Positions 1 to 7,293 of a stretch of 22,908 nt of DNA are shown here, piece after piece. The notes under the pieces are model-generated. The model saw only the letters and a list, made by a program, of their open reading frames with translations, searched no databases and was not told the DNA's origin. Source of the stretch: Alcaligenaceae bacterium (GTDB lineage Bacteria; Pseudomonadota; Gammaproteobacteria; Burkholderiales; Burkholderiaceae_B); NCBI GenBank assembly GCA_029265335.1, contig JAJUJN010000002.1, forward strand, positions 1 through 22,908. The letters are read 5' to 3'. The position numbers and the translations under genes were made by a program. How positions within the stretch are numbered: the first letter of the stretch is position 1; every line of letters begins with the position of its first letter.

Positions 1-158
1 AGACCGCTGTCGATCAAGATGCTGAGGCGGCGCAAGATACGGTGTTGCACCGCCCGCGGCCAAAATATGGCCACCAGGCCGCGCAGGGCAAAAAAGCTTC
101 CGCTCAGAAACACCAGCGAAACGTGGATTCCTTTGATAACGGCATAGGCGCTGGACAT
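1..158 (-). CDS. SirB2 family membrane protein, N-terminal fragment (cut by window edge)
   Basis: The minus strand is open from an ATG at 158 to the left edge, giving 52 residues. The fragment starts MSSAYAVIKGIHVSLVFLSG, continues with a hydrophobic helix and ALRGL, and then has a basic stretch ending RRLSILIDSG. The order of helix, SGSFFALRGL-like motif, basic loop and RLxxLIDS matches the N-terminus of SirB2-family inner-membrane proteins, which are usually 120-135 residues with four helices. Their function is poorly understood; the name comes from the Salmonella invasion-gene regulator locus. The start lies 4 bp after the stop of the upstream hydrolase, so the two are probably co-transcribed. 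No strong ribosome binding site is visible. The family call is from recognition of a short fragment. Confidence 0.68.
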   Translation of the reverse strand, partial: MSSAYAVIKGIHVSLVFLSGSFFALRGLVAIFWPRAVQHRILRRLSILIDSG

Positions 159-162
159 CGCG

Positions 163-1608
163 TTAATCCGGGGGTGAGCATCGACCTTCGGCCGAGCTGC
201 CAGGAGGCAAAGGCAAGGCTTCGGGACCAACGCAGAGGAATTCCGCCAAATTGGCCTGGCCATCGTCGTGGTCCTGCACGCCATGACCGGCATCTGGCGC
301 CACCACCAAGCGACCCGAAGGCGTATGGGCCAATTGGAGCTCGGCTTCGGCCACAGGGGTGATCAGGTCGCGCCCACCCGCCAGAAGCAACACGGGGACA
401 GCCGGAAGTGTGCCATCGCGCACCACCGCCGACGGCGCCACCGGCGGCCAATGCTGGCAGTTGGCCACGGTACCAATCCCGGCAACCACGGCCAACGAAA
501 AAGGCGCGTAACGCGCAGCCTGATCAGAATTCAAAAAGGAAGTTTTCCATGCTTCGCGTTCTGCGAATGGCGTGAGGGAATCACCCCAGGGTGAGATCTG
601 ATCGGCGCAAAGCGCTGCCAAATGGGTACCCTGGCTCAGTTCGTTGGCTTCCTCCTCGTGGAGCCAACGGTAGCGCTCGAGAAGCTCGTTCAGCGCCTGG
701 TCGTTGCCGCGCGCCGCCGCCGCCAGCGCCTCGGGAACCTCTGGGAACTCGGTATCGTACGCCGACAGCGCCAGCAGCAGATTGAAAATGGCGATCTCGT
801 CGTTGCGCCGCTCCAAGGTGAGCTCAAGATCACGAACCGGATCGCTGGAGCAAACTCGTTCCTGGCATATTTCCTCGAGAACGCGGGGTATCGCCGCAAA
901 GGCCGTGGCCAGGGTCATATCCAGGCCCACATGCGGCACCACGGAGTCGAGAACCAAACCCTGTACCCTCTCTGGAAACGCCAACGCATACTGACTGGCC
1001 ACATAGCTGCCATAAGAAGTGCCGTTGAGTGTCCAGCGCTCCACCTCCAGGGCCTGGCGGAGCATCTCCAGGTCACGCACTGTGGCATCGGTGCCGTAGT
1101 ACGCGCGTGCGTCGCCAATGAGGGTGGCGCATGCCGCCACGTCTTCCGGCAGCGCCGGCAACACATCGCTCCCTCCGGCTTGTTCCTGTACCGCCGGGCA
1201 ATTCAAAGCGCTCTCGCCGGTACCCCTCTGATCGATCATCACCCACCAGAACGCATGACGCAGGTCGGCTGGCAGCTCGTCGATGAAATCGGGGAAGATG
1301 TCGAGTGAAGATTGGCCGGGCCCGCCCGCGAGCATCAGCACCGTGCCCCGCGACTGCGTTGGCAGCTGGGAATAGGCCACGTTCAGTTTGAGCCGTGATG
1401 CAGCCGGCCGCTGGTGATCGAGGGGCACGCTCAGCGTGCCGCAAACATAATTGTCGGCATGTTCGCAGGGCGCGATATCTTCGAGCACAGGCTTTTGAGC
1501 CACTGTGCGGTCGTCACCGCCGCAGGCCGCCAAACCCAGCGCGATGAACGTCGCTGCCGCGCCCGCCACGCGACGCGCGTCAGGAAAGAACCCAAGGATG
1601 GAGCGCAC
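163..1608 (-). CDS. TAP-like alpha/beta hydrolase, probable lipoprotein
   Basis: This 481-residue protein resembles the tripeptidyl-aminopeptidase-like branch of alpha/beta hydrolases, which release N-terminal peptides or proline, or cleave esters outside the cytoplasm. Residues 16-29 are a hydrophobic signal ending LGLAAC, a lipobox with Cys29 as the likely lipidated residue. Visible motifs are GGPGQSS near 95 (oxyanion loop), DQRGTGES near 126, GTSYG with Ser198 as nucleophile, GGRD with Asp414 and AGHG with His442, so the triad is complete. The start is GTG, placed 6 bp after the FAH gene's stop, with AAAGG lying inside the end of that gene. It is probably co-transcribed with the FAH gene and SirB2. 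Substrate cannot be told from sequence; peptidase and esterase are both possible. Confidence 0.85.
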   Translation of the reverse strand: MRSILGFFPDARRVAGAAATFIALGLAACGGDDRTVAQKPVLEDIAPCEHADNYVCGTLSVPLDHQRPAASRLKLNVAYSQLPTQSRGTVLMLAGGPGQSSLDIFPDFIDELPADLRHAFWWVMIDQRGTGESALNCPAVQEQAGGSDVLPALPEDVAACATLIGDARAYYGTDATVRDLEMLRQALEVERWTLNGTSYGSYVASQYALAFPERVQGLVLDSVVPHVGLDMTLATAFAAIPRVLEEICQERVCSSDPVRDLELTLERRNDEIAIFNLLLALSAYDTEFPEVPEALAAAARGNDQALNELLERYRWLHEEEANELSQGTHLAALCADQISPWGDSLTPFAEREAWKTSFLNSDQAARYAPFSLAVVAGIGTVANCQHWPPVAPSAVVRDGTLPAVPVLLLAGGRDLITPVAEAELQLAHTPSGRLVVAPDAGHGVQDHDDGQANLAEFLCVGPEALPLPPGSSAEGRCSPPD

Positions 1609-1614
1609 GGCGCG

Positions 1615-2472
1615 TCAGCCTTTCTCTACCCGGTTACGCAGCACGCCCACCCCGCTCACCTCCACTTCCACGATGTCGCCCGGCTTAAGATATTTCTTGG
1701 GTTCGCGCGCCATGCCCACGCCCCCGGGCGTGCCCGTGACGATCACGTCGCCAGGCTCCAACGGCAGCAAAATGGAGCAATAGGCGATGAGTTCGGGAAT
1801 CTTGAACAGCATGAGGTCCGTATGGCTCTGTTGCAGCACCTCGTCGTTCACGCGAGTGATAAGTTCGAGCGGCTCGTTGGCCACATCGAGTTCATCGGCA
1901 GTGACCAACCAGGGGCCAAATGCCCCTGTACCCACAAAGTTCTTGCCCGGGCCCCACTGCGTCGTGTGGAACTGCCAGTCGCGCACGGAGGCGTCGTTGT
2001 AGCAGGCGTAGCCGGCCACATGCTGCCATGCGTCGGCAGGCGCGATACGCCGGCCGCCCCGGCCAATCACGATGGCCACTTCACCTTCGTAGTCGAATGA
2101 GCCATCGCTTTCGTGGGGCAGCACGAGCGGCGTGTTGTGCCCGGTCTGCGAGGCGGCAAAGCGCATGAATACCGTGGGGTGATCGGCCTTTTTGCTGTCG
2201 GTTTCGTCGCGGTGATCGGCGTAGTTCACCCCAATACAGAAGATCTTGTTGGGGTTGGGAATCACCGGCAGAAACTGGATCGTGTTTAGCGCTAGCGTAG
2301 GTTGGCCGCTTTGCAAGGCATCTGCCGCCTCAGCAAGCCCGTTGGCGGCGCCCAACAGACTTTTCAGGTCTGGGTATCGATCGCCCAGCAAAGAACCCAG
2401 CTCTACCACACCTTCTCCGTGCAATGCGCCGTACGTAGGCCCACGCTCGGAAATCATCGACAGCAATTTCAT
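1615..2472 (-). CDS. Fumarylacetoacetate hydrolase (FAH) family protein
   Basis: The product is 285 residues from an ATG at 2472, preceded by AAGGAG 7 bases upstream; an ATG eight codons earlier lacks this site. The FAH fold acts on C-C bonds of acylpyruvate-like or oxo-dicarboxylate substrates, with Mg2+ or Mn2+. The motif IFCIGVNYADH begins at residue 77. The metal ligands appear as Glu129 and Glu131 in DYEGEV and Asp160 in YNDAS, and GTPGGVG is near 247. All metal ligands are present, so an active enzyme is expected. Family members include acylpyruvases, oxaloacetate tautomerases/decarboxylases and homoprotocatechuate-pathway enzymes; no aromatic-degradation genes are nearby to choose between them. 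It is first in a minus-strand set with the hydrolase and SirB2. Confidence 0.9.
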   Translation of the reverse strand: MKLLSMISERGPTYGALHGEGVVELGSLLGDRYPDLKSLLGAANGLAEAADALQSGQPTLALNTIQFLPVIPNPNKIFCIGVNYADHRDETDSKKADHPTVFMRFAASQTGHNTPLVLPHESDGSFDYEGEVAIVIGRGGRRIAPADAWQHVAGYACYNDASVRDWQFHTTQWGPGKNFVGTGAFGPWLVTADELDVANEPLELITRVNDEVLQQSHTDLMLFKIPELIAYCSILLPLEPGDVIVTGTPGGVGMAREPKKYLKPGDIVEVEVSGVGVLRNRVEKG

Positions 2473-2489
2473 GCCAACTCCTTGGTAAA

Positions 2490-2516
2490 GTGACACACTC
2501 AGCTGGGTGGCACACT
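2490..2516. repeat. Direct repeat GTGRCACACT, two copies, period 17
   Basis: GTGACACACT at 2490-2499 and GTGGCACACT at 2507-2516 match at 9 of 10 bases and start 17 bp apart. They lie in the 158-bp gap between the divergent FAH and ndh-like genes, just upstream of the FAH ribosome binding site. The position would suit an operator, but no regulator is known and chance is possible. Confidence 0.4.
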
Positions 2517-2546
2517 AGCACAGCCAAAGCGATCTGGGCGATATAC

Positions 2547-2564
2547 CTTGAGCAAAACCTCAAG
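2547..2564. promoter_or_regulatory. Inverted repeat in the divergent FAH/ndh-like intergenic region
   Basis: CTTGAG at 2547-2552 and CTCAAG at 2559-2564 form a perfect 6-bp dyad with a 6-base spacer (CAAAAC). It lies 66 bp upstream of the ndh-like start and 75 bp upstream of the FAH start. It could be an operator or a small hairpin; the sequence does not say which. Confidence 0.35.
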
Positions 2565-2630
2565 CAAGCTCCCGTTGTGCCGCCGCGGCCATCAGCGACC
2601 CTGGCGTTTTTATCACGAGGCGGCGTATTT

Positions 2631-3938
2631 ATGAACCGTACAACGGCTAAAGCACCCCACATTGTGATTGTTGGTGGCGGAGTTGCAGGCATCGAGATGG
2701 CCACTCAACTGGCTCGCCATCATCGCAATAGCCCCAAAAAACACAAGGTCACACTGATCGACAGCGACACGGCACATATCTGGAAGCCTATGTTGCATAC
2801 GATCGCTGCCGGCACCCGCGACGTGGGCCAGCAGCAAACATCGTTTGCTGCGCAGGCCCGGGTGGCGGGGTTCCAGTATCAGCCGGGTGAACTCTGCGGC
2901 CTCGATCGGCAACAACGCGAGGTGCTGCTGGCGCCGTTGCATGCGCCCGACGGCCGCGAAATCGTTCCCGCACGGCGCATTGCCTACGACACTCTGGTGC
3001 TCTCAGTGGGCAGCACCGCCAATGATTTCGGCACGCCCGGTGTGCGCGAACATTGCGCCATGATCGATTCGCGCCAGCAAGCACAGGCTTTCAACGAACG
3101 TGTCCGCAACCACATGTTCGAATGCATGGGTCTGGATCACGATCTGCACATCAGCATTGTGGGTGGCGGCGCCACCGGAGTGGAACTGGCGGCCGAACTC
3201 ATCCAGCTTGCCGACGAGGCCGAAGCCTACGGCGCCGTGGGTCTCAGAGACCGAGTACACGTCACCCTGCTGGAGGCGTCCGACCGCATCCTCGCCGCTT
3301 TCCCCCCACGAGTTTCCCGCCTGGCCATCGATCGTCTGCGTTCCCTGGGTATCGACGTGCGCCTCAACACCAAGGTAGAAGCCGCACGCGACGACGGCTT
3401 TGAATTGGCCAACGACGAATTTCTGCCGGCACGGCTCAGAGTATGGGCAGCGGGGGTCAAGGCTCCCGATATTCTGCACGAGCTGGACGGCCTCGAAACC
3501 ACCCGCTCCAACATGCTGGTCGTGAACTCCACCTTGCAAACTACGCGCGATCCGGCCATCTTCGCCGTGGGTGATTGCGCGAGCTACACACCCGAAGGCG
3601 CCGATCATCCGCTGCCGCCCACCGCACAGGTGGCACATCAACAGGCGCGCTACCTCGTTCGCCATTTACCGGCAATCTGGCGCGGCGAGTCCGTGCCGCC
3701 TTTCTCGTATCGCGACTTCGGCGCCTTGGTTTCGCTTGCTGATTACGACGCTTACGGCTCCCTGGGTAAGTTCGGTCTATTTCCTGGCGGCTTTATCAAG
3801 GGTCGGATCGCCGCCCTGAGCCACATGATGCTCTACCGCACCCACCAAGCCCGCATCCACGGTTTCTGGCGCGGTGGTTTGCTCTGGCTGGTGGATTTGA
3901 TCAATGCCCGAGTGAAGCCGTCGGTACGCCTGGATTAA
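2631..3938 (+). CDS. ndh: NAD(P)/FAD-dependent oxidoreductase, type II NADH dehydrogenase-like
   Basis: The product is 435 residues from an ATG at 2631, preceded by GAGG 10 bases upstream. NDH-2 enzymes pass electrons from NADH to quinone at the inner face of the membrane without pumping protons. The FAD-binding motif VGGGVAG is at residues 14-20, followed by IWKPMLH near 50. The second dinucleotide motif VGGGATG is at 177-183, and FAVGDCA at 311-317 closes the FAD site. A C-terminal stretch with aromatic and hydrophobic residues (residues ~395-425) would suit membrane association. An in-frame ATG 47 codons earlier gives a non-conserved leader and reads into the FAH promoter region, so it was not chosen. 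The last four bases (TTAA) are shared with the converging GNAT gene. Other flavin disulfide-reductase-like functions are less likely. Confidence 0.87.
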   Translation: MNRTTAKAPHIVIVGGGVAGIEMATQLARHHRNSPKKHKVTLIDSDTAHIWKPMLHTIAAGTRDVGQQQTSFAAQARVAGFQYQPGELCGLDRQQREVLLAPLHAPDGREIVPARRIAYDTLVLSVGSTANDFGTPGVREHCAMIDSRQQAQAFNERVRNHMFECMGLDHDLHISIVGGGATGVELAAELIQLADEAEAYGAVGLRDRVHVTLLEASDRILAAFPPRVSRLAIDRLRSLGIDVRLNTKVEAARDDGFELANDEFLPARLRVWAAGVKAPDILHELDGLETTRSNMLVVNSTLQTTRDPAIFAVGDCASYTPEGADHPLPPTAQVAHQQARYLVRHLPAIWRGESVPPFSYRDFGALVSLADYDAYGSLGKFGLFPGGFIKGRIAALSHMMLYRTHQARIHGFWRGGLLWLVDLINARVKPSVRLD

Positions 3939-4354
3939 TCCGCCCAACGCACCTCTGCACTCAGCATCCACGCTCGCGGATTATGCTCAAACCCCAGCCT
4001 CGGGTAGTAATCGTTGGCGTCTGGGGCGGCGAGCAACACCAGGCGGCAGTTTGGCCCCAAGCGGGTTCGCGTTTGCGCCATCAGCTGCTTGCCGATGCCT
4101 TGCCGTTGCCAAGCCTGGTCTACCGCCAGATCGGCCAGATAGGCCACATACGAAAAATCGGTAAGACTGCGCGCTATACCCACCAACTGACGCTCGGCCC
4201 AAGCGGTCACCAACACATCGGCATGACGGATCATATCGGCAATGATGTCTGGTCGATCGACCGGTCGACGAGCAGCGAGCGTAGAACGCCGCAGGAGGTC
4301 CTGCATTTGCTCGACCGAGATTGACGCCGAGTGCGAATAATGGATATTGGCCAT
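3935..4354 (-). CDS. GNAT family N-acetyltransferase
   Basis: This 139-residue protein has the single-domain GNAT layout. Beta strands with VGIARSLTD (58-66) lead to LADLAVDQAWQRQGIGKQL, where RQGIGKQ at 84-90 is the acetyl-CoA pyrophosphate-binding loop. YYPRLGFEH (116-124) is the typical C-terminal helix and strand. Such enzymes acetylate small amines, antibiotics or protein N-termini; the acceptor cannot be inferred. The ATG at 4354 has only a weak upstream ribosome binding site. The acuI-like gene lies 67 bp upstream in the same direction, so joint transcription is possible. The stop overlaps the ndh-like stop by four bases, tail to tail. Confidence 0.9.
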   Translation of the reverse strand: MANIHYSHSASISVEQMQDLLRRSTLAARRPVDRPDIIADMIRHADVLVTAWAERQLVGIARSLTDFSYVAYLADLAVDQAWQRQGIGKQLMAQTRTRLGPNCRLVLLAAPDANDYYPRLGFEHNPRAWMLSAEVRWAD

Positions 4355-4421
4355 GATGTTTTGCTCAACGGAATTTCGTGAAGCTGGGCCTGGAGCGTGA
4401 ATATCGAGCCCTGCCCTCGGC

Positions 4422-5408
4422 TCAGGCGGCCATATCGATCACCACTCGGCCTTGCGTGCGTCGAGCCAGCATGGCCTCACAGGTGGCCGGCACGGCGTCG
4501 AAATCGATGACATCGGCAAGCAGGTGAAAGTTGCGCAAGCGATACTCGTGACAGATTTTCTGCCAGACTGTTTGCCGCAGGGGTTCGGAACTGTTGCCAT
4601 TGATGCCCAATAATTTAACGCCGCGCAAAATAAAAGGCAGGATCGACGATTGAAAATCGTTGCCGCCCGCGTTGCCGAACGCCGCCACCACACCGTTGCG
4701 GCAGGTTTGCGCCAAGATGCCCGACAACACCTCGGCCCCTACCGTGTCGATGGCGCCCGCCCAAATCGCATGCTCCAAAGGCTTTTGCGGCGCCTGCGCT
4801 GGCGGGATCACTTTGGCTGCACCCAACTCACGCAAGAAGTCGTGAGCTTGCTCTTTGCCCGACATGGCATGCACCTCGTAACCGCGCGCGGCCAGCATGG
4901 CCACTGCAAAACTCCCCGAGCCACCCGAGGCACCGCTCACCACGACAGGGCCTTGCTCGGGGCTCAAACCGTCGTGCTCCATATGGTGCAACGCCAGTGC
5001 CGAGGTGTAGCCGGCCACGCCCACTACCGCCGCTTCGAACAACGACAAACCCTCTGGCAGCCGCATGAGCCAGTCGGCCGGCACGCGCCCTACCTGGCTG
5101 TGCCCGCCGTCGTGCGACACACCGATGCCAAAGCCATATACCACCACCGGATCACCAGGTTTGAAGCGCGAATCGTTGGATTCGAGCACTTCGCCGGTAT
5201 AGTCCACGCCACCAATGCGGGGATACTCGCGCAAAATGCGGTTGCGCCCCGCTGTCATCAGCGCATCTTTGTAATTGATGCTGGAGTAGGCGATGCGTAC
5301 TACCACATCACCGGGTGACAGATCATTCACAGTGAGGCTTTCGCGCAGCAGGCGTGGCTTGTCGTCGCCCTTCGGTTCGTGCAGCCGGTAAGCGTCGAAA
5401 CGTTGCAT
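4422..5408 (-). CDS. acuI: Acrylyl-CoA reductase AcuI / YhdH-family zinc-independent reductase
   Basis: The product is 328 residues from an ATG at 5408 with AAGGAG 6 bases upstream; the family's usual length is 324-330. YhdH/AcuI proteins are NADPH-dependent medium-chain reductases, and AcuI reduces acryloyl-CoA to propionyl-CoA. The N-terminal GroES-like domain contains YSSINYKDALM (41-51) and GGVDYTGEV (66-74). The Rossmann domain has VSGASGGSGSFAVAMLAARGY (157-177), the NADPH-binding turn. Structural zinc cysteines are absent, as expected. An in-frame ATG 18 codons earlier has no ribosome binding site and adds non-conserved residues. No dddP or propionate genes are near, so a general quinone or enoyl reductase role remains possible. 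Confidence 0.88.
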   Translation of the reverse strand: MQRFDAYRLHEPKGDDKPRLLRESLTVNDLSPGDVVVRIAYSSINYKDALMTAGRNRILREYPRIGGVDYTGEVLESNDSRFKPGDPVVVYGFGIGVSHDGGHSQVGRVPADWLMRLPEGLSLFEAAVVGVAGYTSALALHHMEHDGLSPEQGPVVVSGASGGSGSFAVAMLAARGYEVHAMSGKEQAHDFLRELGAAKVIPPAQAPQKPLEHAIWAGAIDTVGAEVLSGILAQTCRNGVVAAFGNAGGNDFQSSILPFILRGVKLLGINGNSSEPLRQTVWQKICHEYRLRNFHLLADVIDFDAVPATCEAMLARRTQGRVVIDMAA

Positions 5409-5576
5409 GGAGTCTCCTTGGCATACGATAGAACACCGTGACCGGCCACCAGCCCAAGGCAATGAGCGCCTGGCCGAGCCGGCACGGCGAGATGTCGGGC
5501 ATCATAACCAGTGCTGCGCCAGGCGTCGCGAGCGCCCCGACCGCATGATGGAATCCAACTCAATCAGGAGAAACCG

Positions 5577-5993
5577 GTGCTGTTCTTGCTTGGACTTTGG
5601 GTAGTGCTGAGCATCGTAGTGGGCATGGTGGCGCACAGCCGCGGCCGTGGCCGTATCACTTGGCTGCTGTTCGCCTTGTTGGTATCGCCGTTGATTGCCG
5701 CGATTCTGTTGTTTTCGGCGCGTGATCTGGTGGCCGAAGGTATTCCAACCGCCCGGCCCAGCACCACGCAACGAGTCTTGCGGGTAGTGGCCAACCTTCT
5801 GATGTTGGCCGCCGTGCTGGCAATTTTTGTGTCGTTGCTGGGAAGGGGCGGCATGAAACCCATCCGCCTCAGTCACGCCGCAGCGGCGGCATCGCTCACC
5901 CCTGCCCATCAGTCCAGCTTCACGATCAACCCCAGACCAGCACTAGATCAGGGCAGAAGTTGCAAACCTGTACGCCGCACGAACTCCGCGTAG
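5577..5993 (+). CDS. Small multi-pass membrane protein, unrecognised
   Basis: I do not recognise this gene. The best start is GTG at 5577, six bases after AGGAG (5566-5570), giving 138 residues; an ATG at 5511 in the same frame has no ribosome binding site and adds a charged non-hydrophobic leader. Three hydrophobic segments are visible at about residues 2-19, 27-47 and 69-89, separated by basic loops (SRGRGR; then ARDLVAEGIPTARPSTTQR). The first two resemble short membrane proteins sometimes seen beside phage or housekeeping genes. The tail from 90 to 138 is Ala/Ser-rich and looks unconserved. It runs 46 bp into the 3' end of the opposing nuclease gene, so the true stop or the sequence near 5860 deserves a check for a frameshift. 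Confidence 0.55.
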   Translation: MLFLLGLWVVLSIVVGMVAHSRGRGRITWLLFALLVSPLIAAILLFSARDLVAEGIPTARPSTTQRVLRVVANLLMLAAVLAIFVSLLGRGGMKPIRLSHAAAAASLTPAHQSSFTINPRPALDQGRSCKPVRRTNSA

Positions 5994-6856
5994 CTGATCG
6001 GCAGATCCACCCTCGCATTGGCGCGATTGGCTTGCCAGTGCACCCAGGATCGGCCGTTCGAAGCGTCGTATACCAACTTGAACAAATGAGTAGGAACGGC
6101 TACCCGCCCCGCTTGCTGCGGCGTCTCCTCGCCATAGTACGGCCCGGTGAACACGTAGACATCCCCGGCCGCGCGTTCAATGTATTTGCGAGTATCTCGT
6201 TCAACCTTGGCCCATGGCCCCGCATTGTGCTGCTGATCCTGCGGCACCATATTCGCCAGACTGAAACTCTGCGCCATCGCCTCGGCCGTATGCATATCGG
6301 CTGCCGGCGCCATATGCCCACGTGAATAGCCCGAGTGACGATAGTCGTCGAGCTCTGCCCGCTCGGCCCGGGGCAAGCGAGCATCGGCAAAAAAGCGATC
6401 CGTGCGTTCGATGTCGCCGGCCTGAGCGAGCATTCTGCGGTTCAAACGTTGCGCCACGAAAACCGGCGTGCGCCGCTGACCACTGTGGAGAATGGCGAAA
6501 GCCGAGTAGCACAACTCTCGCAGCTGCGGCTCTGCCGGAACCTCGGGCGGCTCAGCTTCTGGAAAGGTGTACCGGCATTCGGCGAAAGTGGTTTGAACCC
6601 GCGGGCCGTCGATAGAAGCCGCAGGCGCAAACTGTTCTTGCACCGGCAAACCAAACTGAGCCCACAACGCCTCAAGGGGGAGATGCTCGCGGAGTTGCGG
6701 ATTCAGCGCAAAAGTGACCACCGCGAACGTCGCAATCCCTGAAGCAACAACGGTTCTCACAAACCGGCGCACGGTGTTGCTGGTACGCGAGGAGCGCCGA
6801 GTGGGCGCGCTGCGGGTGCGACGTGCGGGGCTCCGAGATTTCCTCTTTCTACTCAT
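5948..6856 (-). CDS. DNA/RNA non-specific endonuclease, membrane-anchored (NUC1/EndoG-like)
   Basis: The product is 302 residues from an ATG at 6856. This family cleaves DNA and RNA with a beta-beta-alpha-metal site. Visible features are YSRGHMAPAADM at 177-188, with His181 as the general base, and SLANMVPQDQQHNAGPWAKVE (199-219), with Asn211 as the likely Mg2+ ligand and Glu219 following. YVFTGPYY at 234-241 is also typical. The usual DRGH is SRGH here. The N-terminus is strikingly basic (residues 1-34, many Arg/Lys and Ser), followed by one hydrophobic helix at about 34-51. That would place the nuclease domain in the periplasm with an N-in anchor. In-frame codons continue upstream to 6946 but would read through the hairpin cluster, so the later ATG was preferred. 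No immunity partner is evident. Confidence 0.87.
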   Translation of the reverse strand: MSRKRKSRSPARRTRSAPTRRSSRTSNTVRRFVRTVVASGIATFAVVTFALNPQLREHLPLEALWAQFGLPVQEQFAPAASIDGPRVQTTFAECRYTFPEAEPPEVPAEPQLRELCYSAFAILHSGQRRTPVFVAQRLNRRMLAQAGDIERTDRFFADARLPRAERAELDDYRHSGYSRGHMAPAADMHTAEAMAQSFSLANMVPQDQQHNAGPWAKVERDTRKYIERAAGDVYVFTGPYYGEETPQQAGRVAVPTHLFKLVYDASNGRSWVHWQANRANARVDLPISYAEFVRRTGLQLLP

Positions 6857-6872
6857 GCAGACTGCGCAATGC

Positions 6873-6898
6873 AAAAGCGCCACCCTTGTGGGTGGCGC
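6873..6898 (-). terminator. Hairpin with T tail (second of the tRNA-downstream cluster)
   Basis: GCGCCACCC at 6877-6885 and GGGTGGCGC at 6890-6898 form a perfect 9-bp stem with a 4-base loop. Read on the minus strand the stem is followed by TTTTGC. This is a rho-independent terminator shape facing away from the tRNA. It sits just upstream of the nuclease start, so it would insulate that gene from tRNA transcription. Confidence 0.6.
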
Positions 6899-6926
6899 GG
6901 CTCTGGCTGCCTTGGGTAAAAGCGCA

Positions 6927-6942
6927 GAAGCGGTAGCGCTTC
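6927..6942 (-). other. Short hairpin between the two tRNA-side terminators
   Basis: GAAGCG (6927-6932) and CGCTTC (6937-6942) form a 6-bp stem with a 4-base loop. On the minus strand TGCGCTTTTACC follows it, a weaker T-rich tail. It may be a decayed or auxiliary terminator. Confidence 0.4.
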
Positions 6943-6965
6943 GCACTGCACACGCGGCAGACCCC

Positions 6966-6997
6966 AGAAAAGCAAAACGCCACCCAACTTGGTGGCG
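6966..6997 (-). terminator. Rho-independent terminator of the tRNA gene
   Basis: The stem is CGCCACC (6978-6984) with GGTGGCG (6991-6997) around a 6-base loop. The minus-strand tail is TTTTGCTTTTCT. It begins 27 bases after the tRNA 3' CCA, a normal place for its terminator. Confidence 0.7.
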
Positions 6998-7024
6998 CTA
7001 AGCTCTTGAAACAGAAACGAATTT

Positions 7025-7101
<77 letters not shown>

Positions 7102-7110
7102 AAGACCGCA

Positions 7111-7138
7111 ATTCTAGCACTTTTTTTTAAGTTCACAA
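7111..7138 (-). promoter_or_regulatory. Sigma-70 type promoter of the tRNA gene
   Basis: On the minus strand TTGTGA (7133-7138) and TAGAAT (7111-7116) are separated by 16 bases, with an A-rich spacer. The -10 box ends 9 bases before the tRNA 5' end. The match is 4/6 and 5/6 to the consensus, and the position is right for a tRNA with a short leader. Confidence 0.65.
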
Positions 7139-7162
7139 GTTGTTGCTAGGGCTACTCCCTAC

Positions 7163-7191
7163 TTGACGCTTTCGGGCAAGTTTCGCATGAT
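7163..7191 (+). promoter_or_regulatory. Candidate promoter of the cold-shock gene
   Basis: TTGACG (7163-7168), a 17-base spacer and CATGAT (7186-7191) make a plausible sigma-70 promoter with 5/6 and 4/6 matches. It would give a leader of roughly 95 bases before the csp start, in keeping with the long leaders of cspA-type genes. Confidence 0.5.
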
Positions 7192-7235
7192 TTCCTTACG
7201 CCGAATGTCGGTACAGAAACAGCCTCGGGGCATCT

Positions 7236-7261
7236 GCCAGCGGCGGCTGCCGGCGGCTGGC
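7236..7261 (+). other. GC-rich inverted repeat in the csp leader
   Basis: GCCAGC (7236-7241) pairs with GCTGGC (7256-7261) around a GC-rich loop that contains a repeated CGGCGGCTG. In RNA this would form a stem ending 32 bases before the csp ATG. Leader structure regulates several cold-shock mRNAs; a role here is inference only. Confidence 0.4.
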
Positions 7262-7293
7262 GTGTATCGCTTCACAGCTACAAAAGGCAAGCT

